A stretch of DNA of 64,000 bases from Kitagawia praeruptora (Eukaryota > Streptophyta > Magnoliopsida > Apiales > Apiaceae): NCBI GenBank assembly GCA_037693485.1, contig CM075352.1, forward strand, positions 162,261,501 through 162,325,500, written 5' to 3'. Below the pieces are notes generated by a model. The model was not told where the DNA came from and did not search any database. It saw only the letters and a list, made by a program, of their open reading frames with translations. Below are positions 55,779 through 64,000 of this stretch, one piece after another. Each line of letters begins with the position of its first letter. The stretch's first letter is position 1. Made by a program: the position numbers and the translations under genes.

Positions 55779-56764
55779 GTAAAACGGATATTCTGTTAGC
55801 CTTCGATCTGGTTTTACTTAAGCAACTTATTTGGTCTAATTTTACATCATTATTTCTATCAGGTTGTATTTACTAAAGCTCTGATCTAAAGCTTTGTGCT
55901 TAAATGGATACTACGACTTAGAAATCAACGGGAAAGGTAATATATCTTGTATGTGATCAAGTGCATATCTAATATCTTGTATGTGAAAATTAATGTCATT
56001 AAAGTAATCACTGAATACTATCCGTCACTTGTTAAATCCTGTTTTATCTGCTAACTGCAGAAAAACAATTATTGGGATAATTGTAATTGTTTTATACTAT
56101 GTGTATTCAGTTGGATGTATTCGACCATGTTGTTCATTATGTGGTGCAGTTTCAGTATAATCTATTGAATAGGTTAGTTCTGGTAGTTAGTAGTGTAATT
56201 GTTTTGTTTTGTTCCTTTATGTGAAACATCAAGTCTTCTCATCATTAGTTCTAAGCAGGCCAGCTGGACTATGTATTCTTCTCTTTTGACTTTTTTTTTG
56301 CTTGCTTGTTTTGTTATGAAAATGTGGTTGTTTATTTAGCTAAAAAAGAAAAAGAAAAAAGTGATTGTTTACTTGTTTTGTTTGATTGCAGAAGCACTGG
56401 CCAGGGACATGTCCAGGAGTCCTTACATTCATGTCAAAGAATCTAGCAGTGAAGCACACGAAGATTGAAAGAGCTGCCAATTAGACTCTGTAAATCTGTA
56501 ATCATCCTTAATTTAGACTAGTTTGATTGGGTGGATTATATTTTGGTTGTATTGAGTGGTTTGTTTTGTAATATTTTGGTTGTATTGAATGGTTCATTTT
56601 GTAATGGGATTAAAATTGTGTTTAGACTTGTTTGGTGTTTCTGGATTATATTTTGTAATGGTGAAATTCCAATTTTGAAATTTTTTTTTTAAAAAAAATT
56701 GACCTATAGCGTCAGTCATTTGAAAGGGCGATGCTATAGGCTTTTTAAAAAAAAAAAATAACCT
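55779..56764. other. CACTA-5 interior after the ankyrin exon
   Basis: Intron-like AT-rich DNA with one more exon-like segment near 56393-56484 (acceptor GATTGCAG, then HWPGTCPGVLTFMSKNLAVK), plausibly a later exon of the same or another captured gene. Then 3'-UTR-like sequence (TTTTGTAATGG repeated at 56565-56660), ending in a GCGTCAGTC/GCGATGC subterminal pair. Confidence 0.4.
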
Positions 56765-56814
56765 CACTAGTACAGAATAGGCTTCTAGCGTCGGTCAAAA
56801 TAGGCATTAGGCGT

Positions 56815-57150
56815 CGGTTATTGGGCGTAGTATATGAAGGCGACACTATAGGTATAGACCTATAGCGTCGGTTAAGTTGGTGACGCTGAAAGTATATTAT
56901 AGGCGTCGGTTATTTAAACAACCGACGCTAAAAGTCTATTATAGGCGTCGGTCATTTAAACAACTGACGCTAAAAGTCTATTTTAGGTGTCGGTCATTTA
57001 AACAACCGACGTTAAAAGTCATGTTAAAGGCGTCGGTCATTCAAACAACCGACGCTTAAAGTCCTGTTAAAGGCGTCGGTCATTCAAACAACCGACGCTT
57101 AAAGTCCTGTTAAAGGCGTCGGTCATTCAAACAACCGACGCTAAAAGTCA
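56815..57150. repeat. Left subterminal array of CACTA-6, about 42-bp palindromic units
   Basis: GGCGTCGGTCATTCAAACAA followed by CCGACGCTTAAAGTC recurs with a spacing of about 42-43 bp from 56902 to 57150. Each unit has GCGTCGGT and ACCGACGC as inverted arms, so each can fold into a hairpin. Confidence 0.92.
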
Positions 57151-57419
57151 AATTTTTTTTTAAAAAAATAATAATTGAAATTCTAATAAACACTCATCCA
57201 AACCAACAAAAACAATACAATATTTATACAAACCAATGATTAATATAAATCAAAAAGAAGGGCAAAACAAATGCCAAGCATACTGAACTCGGTATCGGGA
57301 TGAATGTAAACATAAGAAATGATCACTAAACTTAGCAAACCTCTACTGCACAAATATATGTACGTAATGACACCAACAGAAGATATGTAGTATATGTATA
57401 GATGGTATCTTGAAAGTAT

Positions 57420-57720
57420 AGTTGTTACGCTCTGAAAGATATCCAAATGGTTTGAGCTTACAGAAGGATCACTCTGCTTCTTGCCTTTGGTTACACCACC
57501 ACCTGTATGTTGCGAGGTGTAACGCCTATATACACCAGCTTCTGTTAATAATTTCTCGTTAAGGTTGACTTCTTTTGAAAGCATTTCCAGTACTTGCTTC
57601 ATGGAAGGCCTTTGGTTTGAAGCTACTTTGATGAACCGCAATATCTCAGCTGCCGGATATTCTGTAAGTTCAGGGTCCTACTAAATCCAGAAGTCTCTCT
57701 TCTTCTTTAAGCTGCCATCC
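57420..57720 (-). pseudogene. Captured kinase, last exon (CRPK1-like)
   Basis: Minus-strand exon after CAG (57721-57723) reads GWQLKEEERLLDLVG, loses one base, then EYPAAEILRFIKVASNQRPS MKQVLEMLSKEVNLNEKLL and VTKGKKQSDPSVSSNHLD. It matches the C-lobe and tail of plant CRPK1-like receptor-like cytoplasmic kinases (RFIKVALFCTQ..RPSMKQVVEMLSKEV); the LFCTQ block is deleted. Frameshift and deletion make it inactive. Confidence 0.75.
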
Positions 57721-57828
57721 CTGCAATATGTTACACATCATTCAGAGTTACATCTAGAACTAGCACATTATATTTTCTGCTCATTTTTCTCGTAACATTA
57801 AAAAATGTAAAAGCAGTAGAATAATTAC

Positions 57829-57971
57829 CCATTCCACAAGAACCAAAAGATCCTCCCACCGTGCTACTACTTTTGCCACTAATAATTTCTAGTACAAGCA
57901 CACCAAAACTGTATACATCTGCCTTCTTCGTGAATTGACCTAACATCGCATATTCAGGGGCCAGGTATCCC
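57829..57971 (-). pseudogene. Captured kinase exon (activation segment end)
   Basis: After acceptor TTCAG, reads GYLAPEYAMLGQFTKKADVY SFGVLVLEIISGKSSS, subdomains VIII-IX with the APE motif, then a frameshifted EDLLVLVEW to a GT donor at 57827-57828. Confidence 0.85.
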
Positions 57972-58918
57972 CTGAAGAAGCAAAGATTGCAATTTAGGAA
58001 ACTGAACAAGTTGAAGCATTTCTGATAAATGAGGCCTACGAAAGGCTTTTATTTGCATAAGTAATTTACATGTACAATACTGAACACCTAAAATCCAATT
58101 CAACTTAAGTATGATCCACGAGCTAAATTTTCTTGTTATGGTTCAACATTCCATTGATCTTCACTGAAGGCTGGTCTACATTACATATATCTTTATACTG
58201 GAGGATGGCCATGACTAAAAGTATGCGTAGTAGAAAAAATGTTAAAAAGTTGGTTTGTTTAACAAGATCCCTTCATATAATTGGATTTTCTCCTCAAGAT
58301 CTGATTCTGACTTGCAACAAACAAAATTCCTGAAAATCCTTTCGAACTCACCAGATTATGGATTCTAAAATTATTACTAGAATCGTAATGAAGGCAATGT
58401 GTGATGTTAGTTAAGATTGAATGATTAGATTCCTGAAAGTAGATTCGACTTGCCACTTATTAAGACACAGTTTAGACCTTACTAATGACTATCATTTGGT
58501 TGGTTACTGTTTACATCCAGATCAAAGACAAACGAGCAATAAGTTGCGTTGCTACTTGCTACCCCTTTCTGAATCCTCTTAAAGACCGCTTTTTGAATGT
58601 AATATAGATCTTGATAAATAATCTTTTTTAAATAAATCTCATTTCTGTGGACTTCACCAGATTAGAAAAGAACCTTACAAAGCTAACCAGATCATCCTTT
58701 TTTATGTATATGATCAGACAGTAGTAACATGCCATGTAGGTCGACTACTTAGAATTAGACATACAACATCAGATAAGAAAGCTTCATAAAGCTTACCTCT
58801 CAATCTTCTTAACTTTTAATTTTTGGAGTCAAAAGCAGGCTGGCTCACAAGGATAAAATTCCAACTCAGTTCCACATCTACTCTGCATCAGCATACAAAG
58901 ACTAAAGAATATGCTTAC
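57972..58918. other. Intron of the captured kinase
   Basis: Non-coding sequence between two kinase exons that are adjacent in the parent gene. Intron retention shows the capture was from genomic DNA. Confidence 0.7.
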
Positions 58919-59155
58919 ACTGTTCCAGCCACTCGAGTGCTAATATTGGTGACATTGTCAGGAAAAAGTTTGCCAACCCAAAATCTCCTATTTTAGGGTG
59001 AAAATTTTCGTCCAGAAGTATATTGTTGGCTTTTATATCTCGATGAACAATTTGCGGCTTAGCTTCTTCATGAAGAAATACAAGACCAGAAGATGTACCC
59101 ATACAAATAGTTACCCTCTTAGGCCAATCCAGGTGTACACCTTTACCTTTTGAAC
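58919..59155 (-). pseudogene. Captured kinase exon (catalytic loop)
   Basis: Reads GSKGKGVHLDWPKRVTICMG TSSGLVFLHEEAKPQIVHRD IKANNILLDENFHPKIGDFG LA; HRDIKANN and DFG are intact. One base is lost after GLA, so LFPDNVTNISTRVAGTV is read in another frame. Donor GTAAGC at 58913-58918. Confidence 0.88.
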
Positions 59156-59240
59156 CTGATATGTGATGCACAAAAGTTTGTTATTAATTGTATTCATGAT
59201 CTTCACTTATGCTGTACAGTACAGAGAAGTCTGATCTTAC

Positions 59241-59336
59241 GTAGTAAAACGCTAGCAAGGCTACTGTTCTCTAGATATTCATACAACAAGATCCGATTTT
59301 TGCCCTCGACACAGCAACCAATCAGTTGAACAACCG
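59241..59336 (-). pseudogene. Captured kinase exon (N-lobe)
   Basis: Reads VVQLIGCCVEGKNRILYEYL ENSSLASVLL with a GTAAG donor at 59236-59240. In intact relatives this is LVQLIGCCVEG.NRILVYEYLENNSL; one codon (Val) is missing. Upstream exons with the ATP-binding loop are not seen. Confidence 0.85.
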
Positions 59337-60455
59337 AAAAACCTTATGGTCAGTTAATATAGATAAAAGGAAATTATTTTTTACTAAACAAGTAATAGAT
59401 ACTTTCCCATATCCATGTTCCCTTTATGGATCATCCAAATAATGGTACCCATGCTTTATTCTCATTCACTCTAACAAAATGTAAAACAGAGCATTCAACA
59501 GGTACTTGGGGTTGCCCTTTTCTCCATATATCAATAACTTAATAACAATTGAGCAAATTACATTTATACAATTGAGCAAACAATTGAGTAACTTAATAAT
59601 ATTATTCAAATAAGATTTATACAAATCAAATTTCATAATAACAGAATTTAACTCGCACACAACAAATTACACTAATTAGCAATTGAGAATTATTAAACAA
59701 AACACATAATATGATCGCCTAATTATCTGCTTGGTAAATCTCTCTATGATTCATCATTTGAGAGAGTGATTGGAGAGAAAGAGAGAGGGAGAGAGAGAGA
59801 GTACCTGGAATCAAACACAGATAAAGAACAAAGATGAAGATGGATATAAGGACTCACATCTTTGGTATTAGGACTCCTCACAGCTTGTAATTAGGGGTCG
59901 TAGCTTTGACTTCAAATCGATGAAACTCAGTTTAATCGGAAGAATTCAATTTACTTGGTTGGAAATTAGGGCTCGCCGTATTTGATTGAACTAACGAGGC
60001 TTGATGTAGTGAGATGAAGATCGAAAATTAGGGTTGTGAGGACTTCGAATGTAGATACGGAATCGCCTCTTCCTGGTTTGGTTGTAGTGCACAGGCAGGT
60101 ACTTACTGAGTTACTCGTTAAAAAAGAAAACAAGTCTTTTTGTAATACAAAGCAAATTATAATTTGAATAAGTTAAAAAAAATTGAGTTAAACAAATTAT
60201 TAAATTTATTGATAGAGATTATTTAAAATTTCATTTTGTTAAAAATAATATATTAATTTAATTTTGTTAAATATAATTTATTAATATAATGTTAACAATT
60301 TTCAAATTATTCAAAAATATGTTTTCTTAAAAAGTAAAAATTAAGAATTTTTAAATTTTGTGTCAAATTTATATTCAAAATCTATAAAATAAAAGTATAA
60401 TTTTATAAATTTAGAAAAAATAGTTTATAAAATATATTTAAAAAAGTTCAGTTTT
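59337..60455. other. CACTA-6 interior upstream of the kinase exons
   Basis: No recognised exon. A GA-rich leader-like run (GAGAGAGAGAGTACCTGG near 59789-59806) and a region with repeated AAATTAGGGCT(C)G phrases (59890-60040) resemble a captured 5' UTR/promoter. 60140-60440 is A/T-rich. Confidence 0.4.
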
Positions 60456-60860
60456 AAGCGTCGGTTGTTTATGAACGACACTAAAGGGAAGGTTTTAGGC
60501 GTCGGTTAAGTAAGGACCGACGCTAAAGGTTCAGTTTTAGGCATTGGTTATTTATGACCGACGCTAAAGGGTAGGTTTTAGGCGTCGGTTGAGTCAGAAC
60601 CGACGCTAAAGGTTCAGTTTTAGGCGTCGGTTCTTTATGACCAACGCTAAAGGTCGGTTTTAGGCGTCGGTTAAGTAAAGACCGACGCTAAAGGGTAAGT
60701 TTTAGGCATCGATTGTTTCATGACCGACGCAAAAGGTCCAATACAAATGACATTAAGCATCGGTTAAGCTGGCAACCGACGCCTAAAGTAAGAATAAGCC
60801 ACGGCTCTATATATAACCGACGCTAAAAGTGCGACGCTAAAAGACAGTTCTGTACTAGTG
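60456..60860. repeat. Right subterminal array of CACTA-6
   Basis: Units of TTTTAGGCGTCGGTT followed by GACCGACGCTAAAGG recur about every 60 bp, with inverted arms as on the left side, and end TTCTGTACTAGTG. Confidence 0.92.
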
Positions 60861-61178
60861 CCTATAGCATCGGTCATTTGAAAGGGCGATGCAATAAGTT
60901 ATACCTATAGCATCGGTCATTTTTAAGGGCGACGCTATAAGCTATACCTATAGCGTCGGTCATTTGATATGGCGACGCTATAGGTTTTTTTTTTTTTTTT
61001 TAAAATTAACCTATAGCGTCGGTCATTTGAAATGACCGACGCCTAAAGTAGGATTTAGCGTCGCCATTTTGACCGACGCTATAGGTATAGACCTATTGCC
61101 ACGCCTACATGTACTACGCCATTTAACTGACGCAATAGGTCAATTTGACCATTGCAATAGGTCCAGTTTGTACTAGTG
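60861..61178. repeat. Right subterminal repeats of CACTA-5
   Basis: CTATAGCATCGGTCATTTGA and GGCGACGCTATA pairs continue the CACTA-5 pattern seen at 56700-56764, confirming that 56765-60860 is an insertion. Confidence 0.9.
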
Positions 61179-61181
61179 ATG

Positions 61182-61327
61182 CGAGGCGATCCACACTGTA
61201 TGGAGATAAACGTACTCACGCGACCTTGCTGGGTCTAACCGTAAGCCTTTATAATGAATACTCAAGGCCACACTGGACCTCTAGGCCTCGTTAGACCTCG
61301 TGAACTGCGACCCCATCCCTTGTGGCT
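61182..61327 (-). repeat. Right LTR of G2, second segment (truncated)
   Basis: Continues the LTR broken at 53498: CGAGGCGATCCACACTGTAT through CCCATCCCTTGTGGCT, matching 39971-40118. Similarity stops there, so the outer end of this LTR is lost or the match ends at an old breakpoint; no 5-bp target duplication can be assigned. Confidence 0.82.
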
Positions 61328-62273
61328 CGCTGGCGATGTCACCTTACAGAATAATGTAATGAATTTCCCTGTGATGGTGGATTTTAGTGACCCATTCTTC
61401 ACTCCTAGGTCCATTATGTGTGATGTACTATTATTCTAGCCCATAATCCTGTTTAGGACTTATGTCAAATTTCCACTATCTATAGTTGTTTTAGAATATG
61501 CTTGCCTTTTGCCCGTGTGTATATGTTTGTGTAAGTTATGTGCTATATGAATATGAAATCCTAGATGTTTAAAGATATAAACTTAAGTTTTTTATGTGCT
61601 AGCTACCTATTGGAAACGGAGTGCCATGACTGCTATGGCCTATGTGTCAACTTTTGTAGAGCATTAAGCTTAGTTACAAGTTGTTTTTGGTCACCGAACC
61701 ACCGAGTTGTGTAGTACTCAGTTGGGTTGTTTTAAGTGTTAGAATTTATTTTGCGACTGTCATACGTAAATTGTGGTTAGAAGTGTGTGTGAAATTCGTA
61801 AATTGTGGTTAGAAGTGTGTGTGAAATTCTTGTGGGTTGATGTCCTGTTATCATGTTTTGCAGGTTACTTATTCCATTTAATAGGATTGTTATTAATTAG
61901 TACCCATACTTTTACTAATGTCCTGGGGAGATATTAAACATTTAGGTTTTGAGTTTCTTGTGTTGCAGGATGATTAATCCATTCCCTTGTTATCAACTTA
62001 TCATTATATTCTTTTTAAATAAGTTTTAGGAAATGATTTTTGAAAATTCTTTTATAATTCCAAAATTTTATTTGAATAGTTAATTAATCATGTTGATTAG
62101 TTAATTTTGACAAAATGTTTTTGTGTATGAAGTTGGAAAGACAATTGCGTAAGAGGACTGTGGCACCAGGCCCACTATTATAGCCAATGCCAATAAGTGC
62201 TTTTGGCATGTATTGCCTTCGGATCCATTTATATTAGAATCGGTGTTTAAATAACACTGTGCTTCGGGGCTTT
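61328..62273. other. Unassigned flank to the right of G2
   Basis: No gene or protein similarity recognised. Contains a 32-bp direct duplication (61765-61828). Confidence 0.5.
61765..61828. repeat. 32-bp direct duplication
   Basis: CGTAAATTGTGGTTAGAAGT followed by GTGTGTGAAATT is present at 61765 and again at 61797. Confidence 0.93.
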
Positions 62274-62281
62274 AGCGTGAC

Positions 62282-63870
62282 TAGGGGTGTAATTCGAGTC
62301 GAGTCGAGTCGAGTTCGAGCTTTTTTGAGTCGAGTCGAGCTTAAAATTTATCGAGCCTGAAATTTGTGTTCGAACTCGACTCGTTTACTATACGAGTCGA
62401 GTGAGCTTTCGAGCTTATCAAGTTTTTAACCGAGTTTTCGAGCTAATCGAGTTTTTAAACGAGTTTCTGAGCTTTTATCGAGTTTTCCGGTTTTCGTGGT
62501 TACCGAGTTTTCGAGTTTTTCGAGTTTTAACCGACTTTCGAGTTTTAATGATAATAAAATGTGAAACATTTTTTTTAATTTTTTTCAAAATAGGCAAATA
62601 GCAAGGCACCCTACACCGAGAGTCATTAGTAGTTTTATAAATTTTATTTATAATTTAATAAAATATTGCATACAACAAATATACGATGTTACTATCTTGC
62701 TGTTATATTTTATAATTGTACAAAGACAAAATATATGGAAGTATAACTCAGAAATCGAACTTGATCGCTGACAACTAAGGATTGATCAAAAGATAAATCG
62801 AAGTCGTATACACTAATCGTGATATCAAAAATATTTTGACACTTTAATAACAATTAATAATATTAATTGAATTTTAAAAATAGTGCATGTAAAAAAATCT
62901 TTGATTTGAGTTACTAATCACTACATTTGCATGTAAGTATGTAAATAATTAATTTAATATTATATTTTGATAAGAACATACAATACTATATAAATCGTAA
63001 CTCAAAATTTATTAATTTTTAGATAAATTATATGCGTATATCATATTTAATTATAAAATTTATGAATTATGTAATTTTAATCCAAAGTGTTGATAAGATA
63101 TCTTGATTTTAAAAAACAAAGTATTCAGCAAAATTTTAAAACAAAAGATTTTCTTTAAAGTTAATTTTGGTAACTATAAAAAAGCTATCTATTTAATTAA
63201 ATTAATTTTAAATTTAGATGGTATGTTAGTATGATAGTATATAGATGGTCACTCAGTGTAAAACTGTAAATGTATCTTGAAAATGTAAGTTTTCAAATTT
63301 TCAAGCCAATTTTTTTAAAAATCTATGTATTATGCTATATTATTTCTTCTCATTTTTTAAAATTAAATTTCTTAAAAAAAATGATTGAAATGTAAGTTTT
63401 GCACTTTCAAATTTTTGGAAAGAAAAAGAGCTAATAACTAAAAAAATAATTATCAATTTAAATTTTACAATAAAATTTTTATAAATTCCCTTACAAAAAT
63501 GTATAATTAAATATCTCATATTCTTATATAAGAACAAATTTAATTCAAAAATTTCACTAACTATACTAATAATATAATATTGCACATAATAATATATGAA
63601 AAATATATCAAGTTAAGTTTTAAAAGTAATTTTCATAAATAGTTGAGTGATAACACATAGAATAAGCACATGAGTATTTTTTTAAAAAGTTAATCGAGTT
63701 CGAGTTCGAGCCGAGTTCGATTTTATCGAGTCGAGCTCAAAAAAACTCGGCTTGACTCGAGTTTTTAATCGAGCCCGAAAACATGTTCGAGCTCGATAAC
63801 GAGTTCGAGCTGAGTCGAGCCCACTTTTTCGAGTCGAGTTCGAGCCGACTCGGTTTAAATTACACCCCTA
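62282..63870. mobile_element. hAT-like non-autonomous element, 1589 bp
   Basis: Ends TAGGGGTGTAATT and AATTACACCCCTA are exact complements. Inside both ends, dense GAGTCGAGTCGAG/CTCGACTCG repeats form the subterminal zones (62296-62545 and 63690-63855). The flanking octamers AGCGTGAC (62274-62281) and AGTTTGAC (63871-63878) agree at six of eight positions, a decayed 8-bp target duplication. The core is A/T-rich with no transposase. Confidence 0.82.
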
Positions 63871-63881
63871 AGTTTGACTGA

Positions 63882-64000
63882 TCATCCGCTTTAGCTCAGT
63901 GTCATTTTAATCCACTTCATTAAATGGGCCTTGATTATTAAATGCTTGCGAAAATTCATCCACTTTAGCTCAGTGTCATTTTAATCCACTTCATTAAATG
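63882..64000. repeat. 74-bp direct duplication at window end
   Basis: TCATCC(G/A)CTTTAGCTCAG with the following TGTCATTTTAATCCACTTCA TTAAATG starts at 63882 and again at 63956. One difference in 45 bp; the second copy runs off the window, so more copies may follow. Confidence 0.9.

Larger units (their letters stand above)
56765..60860. mobile_element. CACTA-6, complete non-autonomous Pack-CACTA nested in CACTA-5, 4096 bp
   Basis: Ends CACTAGTACAGAATAGGCTT and complement CACTAGTACAGAACTGTCTT; duplication CCT at 56762-56764 and 60861-60863. Same family as CACTA-5 by termini and GCGTCGGT repeats. It carries a multi-exon kinase fragment on the minus strand. Confidence 0.93.
53499..61178. mobile_element. 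CACTA-5, complete non-autonomous Pack-CACTA (contains CACTA-6)
   Basis: Ends CACTAGTACAAACTGGACCT and the exact complement AGGTCCAGTTTGTACTAGTG. The duplication is ATG at 53496-53498 and 61179-61181, inside the G2 LTR, and both LTR halves join cleanly apart from three bases. Its own DNA is 53499-56764 plus 60861-61178. Both ends carry TATAGCGTCGGTC / GACCGACGCTATA repeats. It contains an ankyrin-type gene fragment and no transposase. Confidence 0.95.
39542..61327 (-). mobile_element. Ty3/gypsy (Tat-like) retrotransposon G2, deleted and interrupted
   Basis: LTR copies start at 39542 and 53064 with TGTTATAGGGAG and remain nearly identical for several hundred bases, so the insertion is young. 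Minus-strand order from the right: LTR, primer site, gag, protease, reverse transcriptase. RNase H and integrase are missing: polymerase sequence stops at 48882, next to the left LTR remnant apart from CACTA-4. Three CACTA elements lie inside. The reading frames carry several frameshifts. Confidence 0.9.

Noticed and set aside
56877..57059. Repeat protein (LKVYYRRR units)
   Set aside because: It is the translation of the 42-bp CACTA-6 subterminal array.

Overview
This is intergenic, repeat-saturated DNA from a flowering plant, probably a eudicot; the species cannot be fixed from the sequence. The evidence is AT-rich composition, plant TNP2-type CACTA transposases, plant Ty1/copia and Ty3/gypsy (Tat-like) polyproteins, a TRIM, hAT-type miniature elements, and captured fragments of typical plant genes (RLCK and SnRK2 kinases, an eIF2-alpha exon, an ankyrin protein). 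I see no intact host gene. Nearly every long reading frame belongs to a transposable element.

Layout. 56-926: short hAT-like element with a perfect 8-bp target duplication. About 935-8900: a decayed minus-strand LTR retrotransposon (PPT at 1588, PBS at 5798, 5' LTR starting at 5812). 8922-11340: left half of CACTA-1 with a damaged TNP2 transposase. 11341-22014: a minus-strand copia element (C1) with its 3' LTR, a very long extra ORF between pol and the 3' LTR, an intact 1110-residue pol and a gag cut off at its N-terminal end. 22015 onward: CACTA-2, whose TNP2 gene is split at 26489/26490 by CACTA-3 (26490-32227) and resumes at 32228. About 32882-39541: poorly resolved tail holding an LTR-like piece, a truncated TRIM, a possible SINE and an orphan CACTA terminus. 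39542-61327: a Tat-like gypsy element (G2, minus strand) interrupted by CACTA-4 (40214-48878) and, inside its right LTR, by CACTA-5 (53499-61178), which itself contains CACTA-6 (56765-60860). 62282-63870: a second hAT-like element; the window ends in a short tandem duplication.

Two nests can be read from target-site duplications and split reading frames. The left nest is four deep: CACTA-1 is interrupted by copia C1, C1 by CACTA-2, and CACTA-2 by CACTA-3. The right nest is three deep: G2, then CACTA-5, then CACTA-6, with CACTA-4 a separate hit in G2. CACTA-3, -4, -5 and -6 encode no recognisable transposase. CACTA-3, -5 and -6 carry exon-intron pieces of host genes, and CACTA-4 probably does too (Pack-CACTA behaviour). 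CACTA-3 is the most striking: on one strand, in one order, it holds an eIF2-alpha-like exon, two receptor-like cytoplasmic kinase exons, a SnRK2 exon and an unidentified coiled-coil exon.
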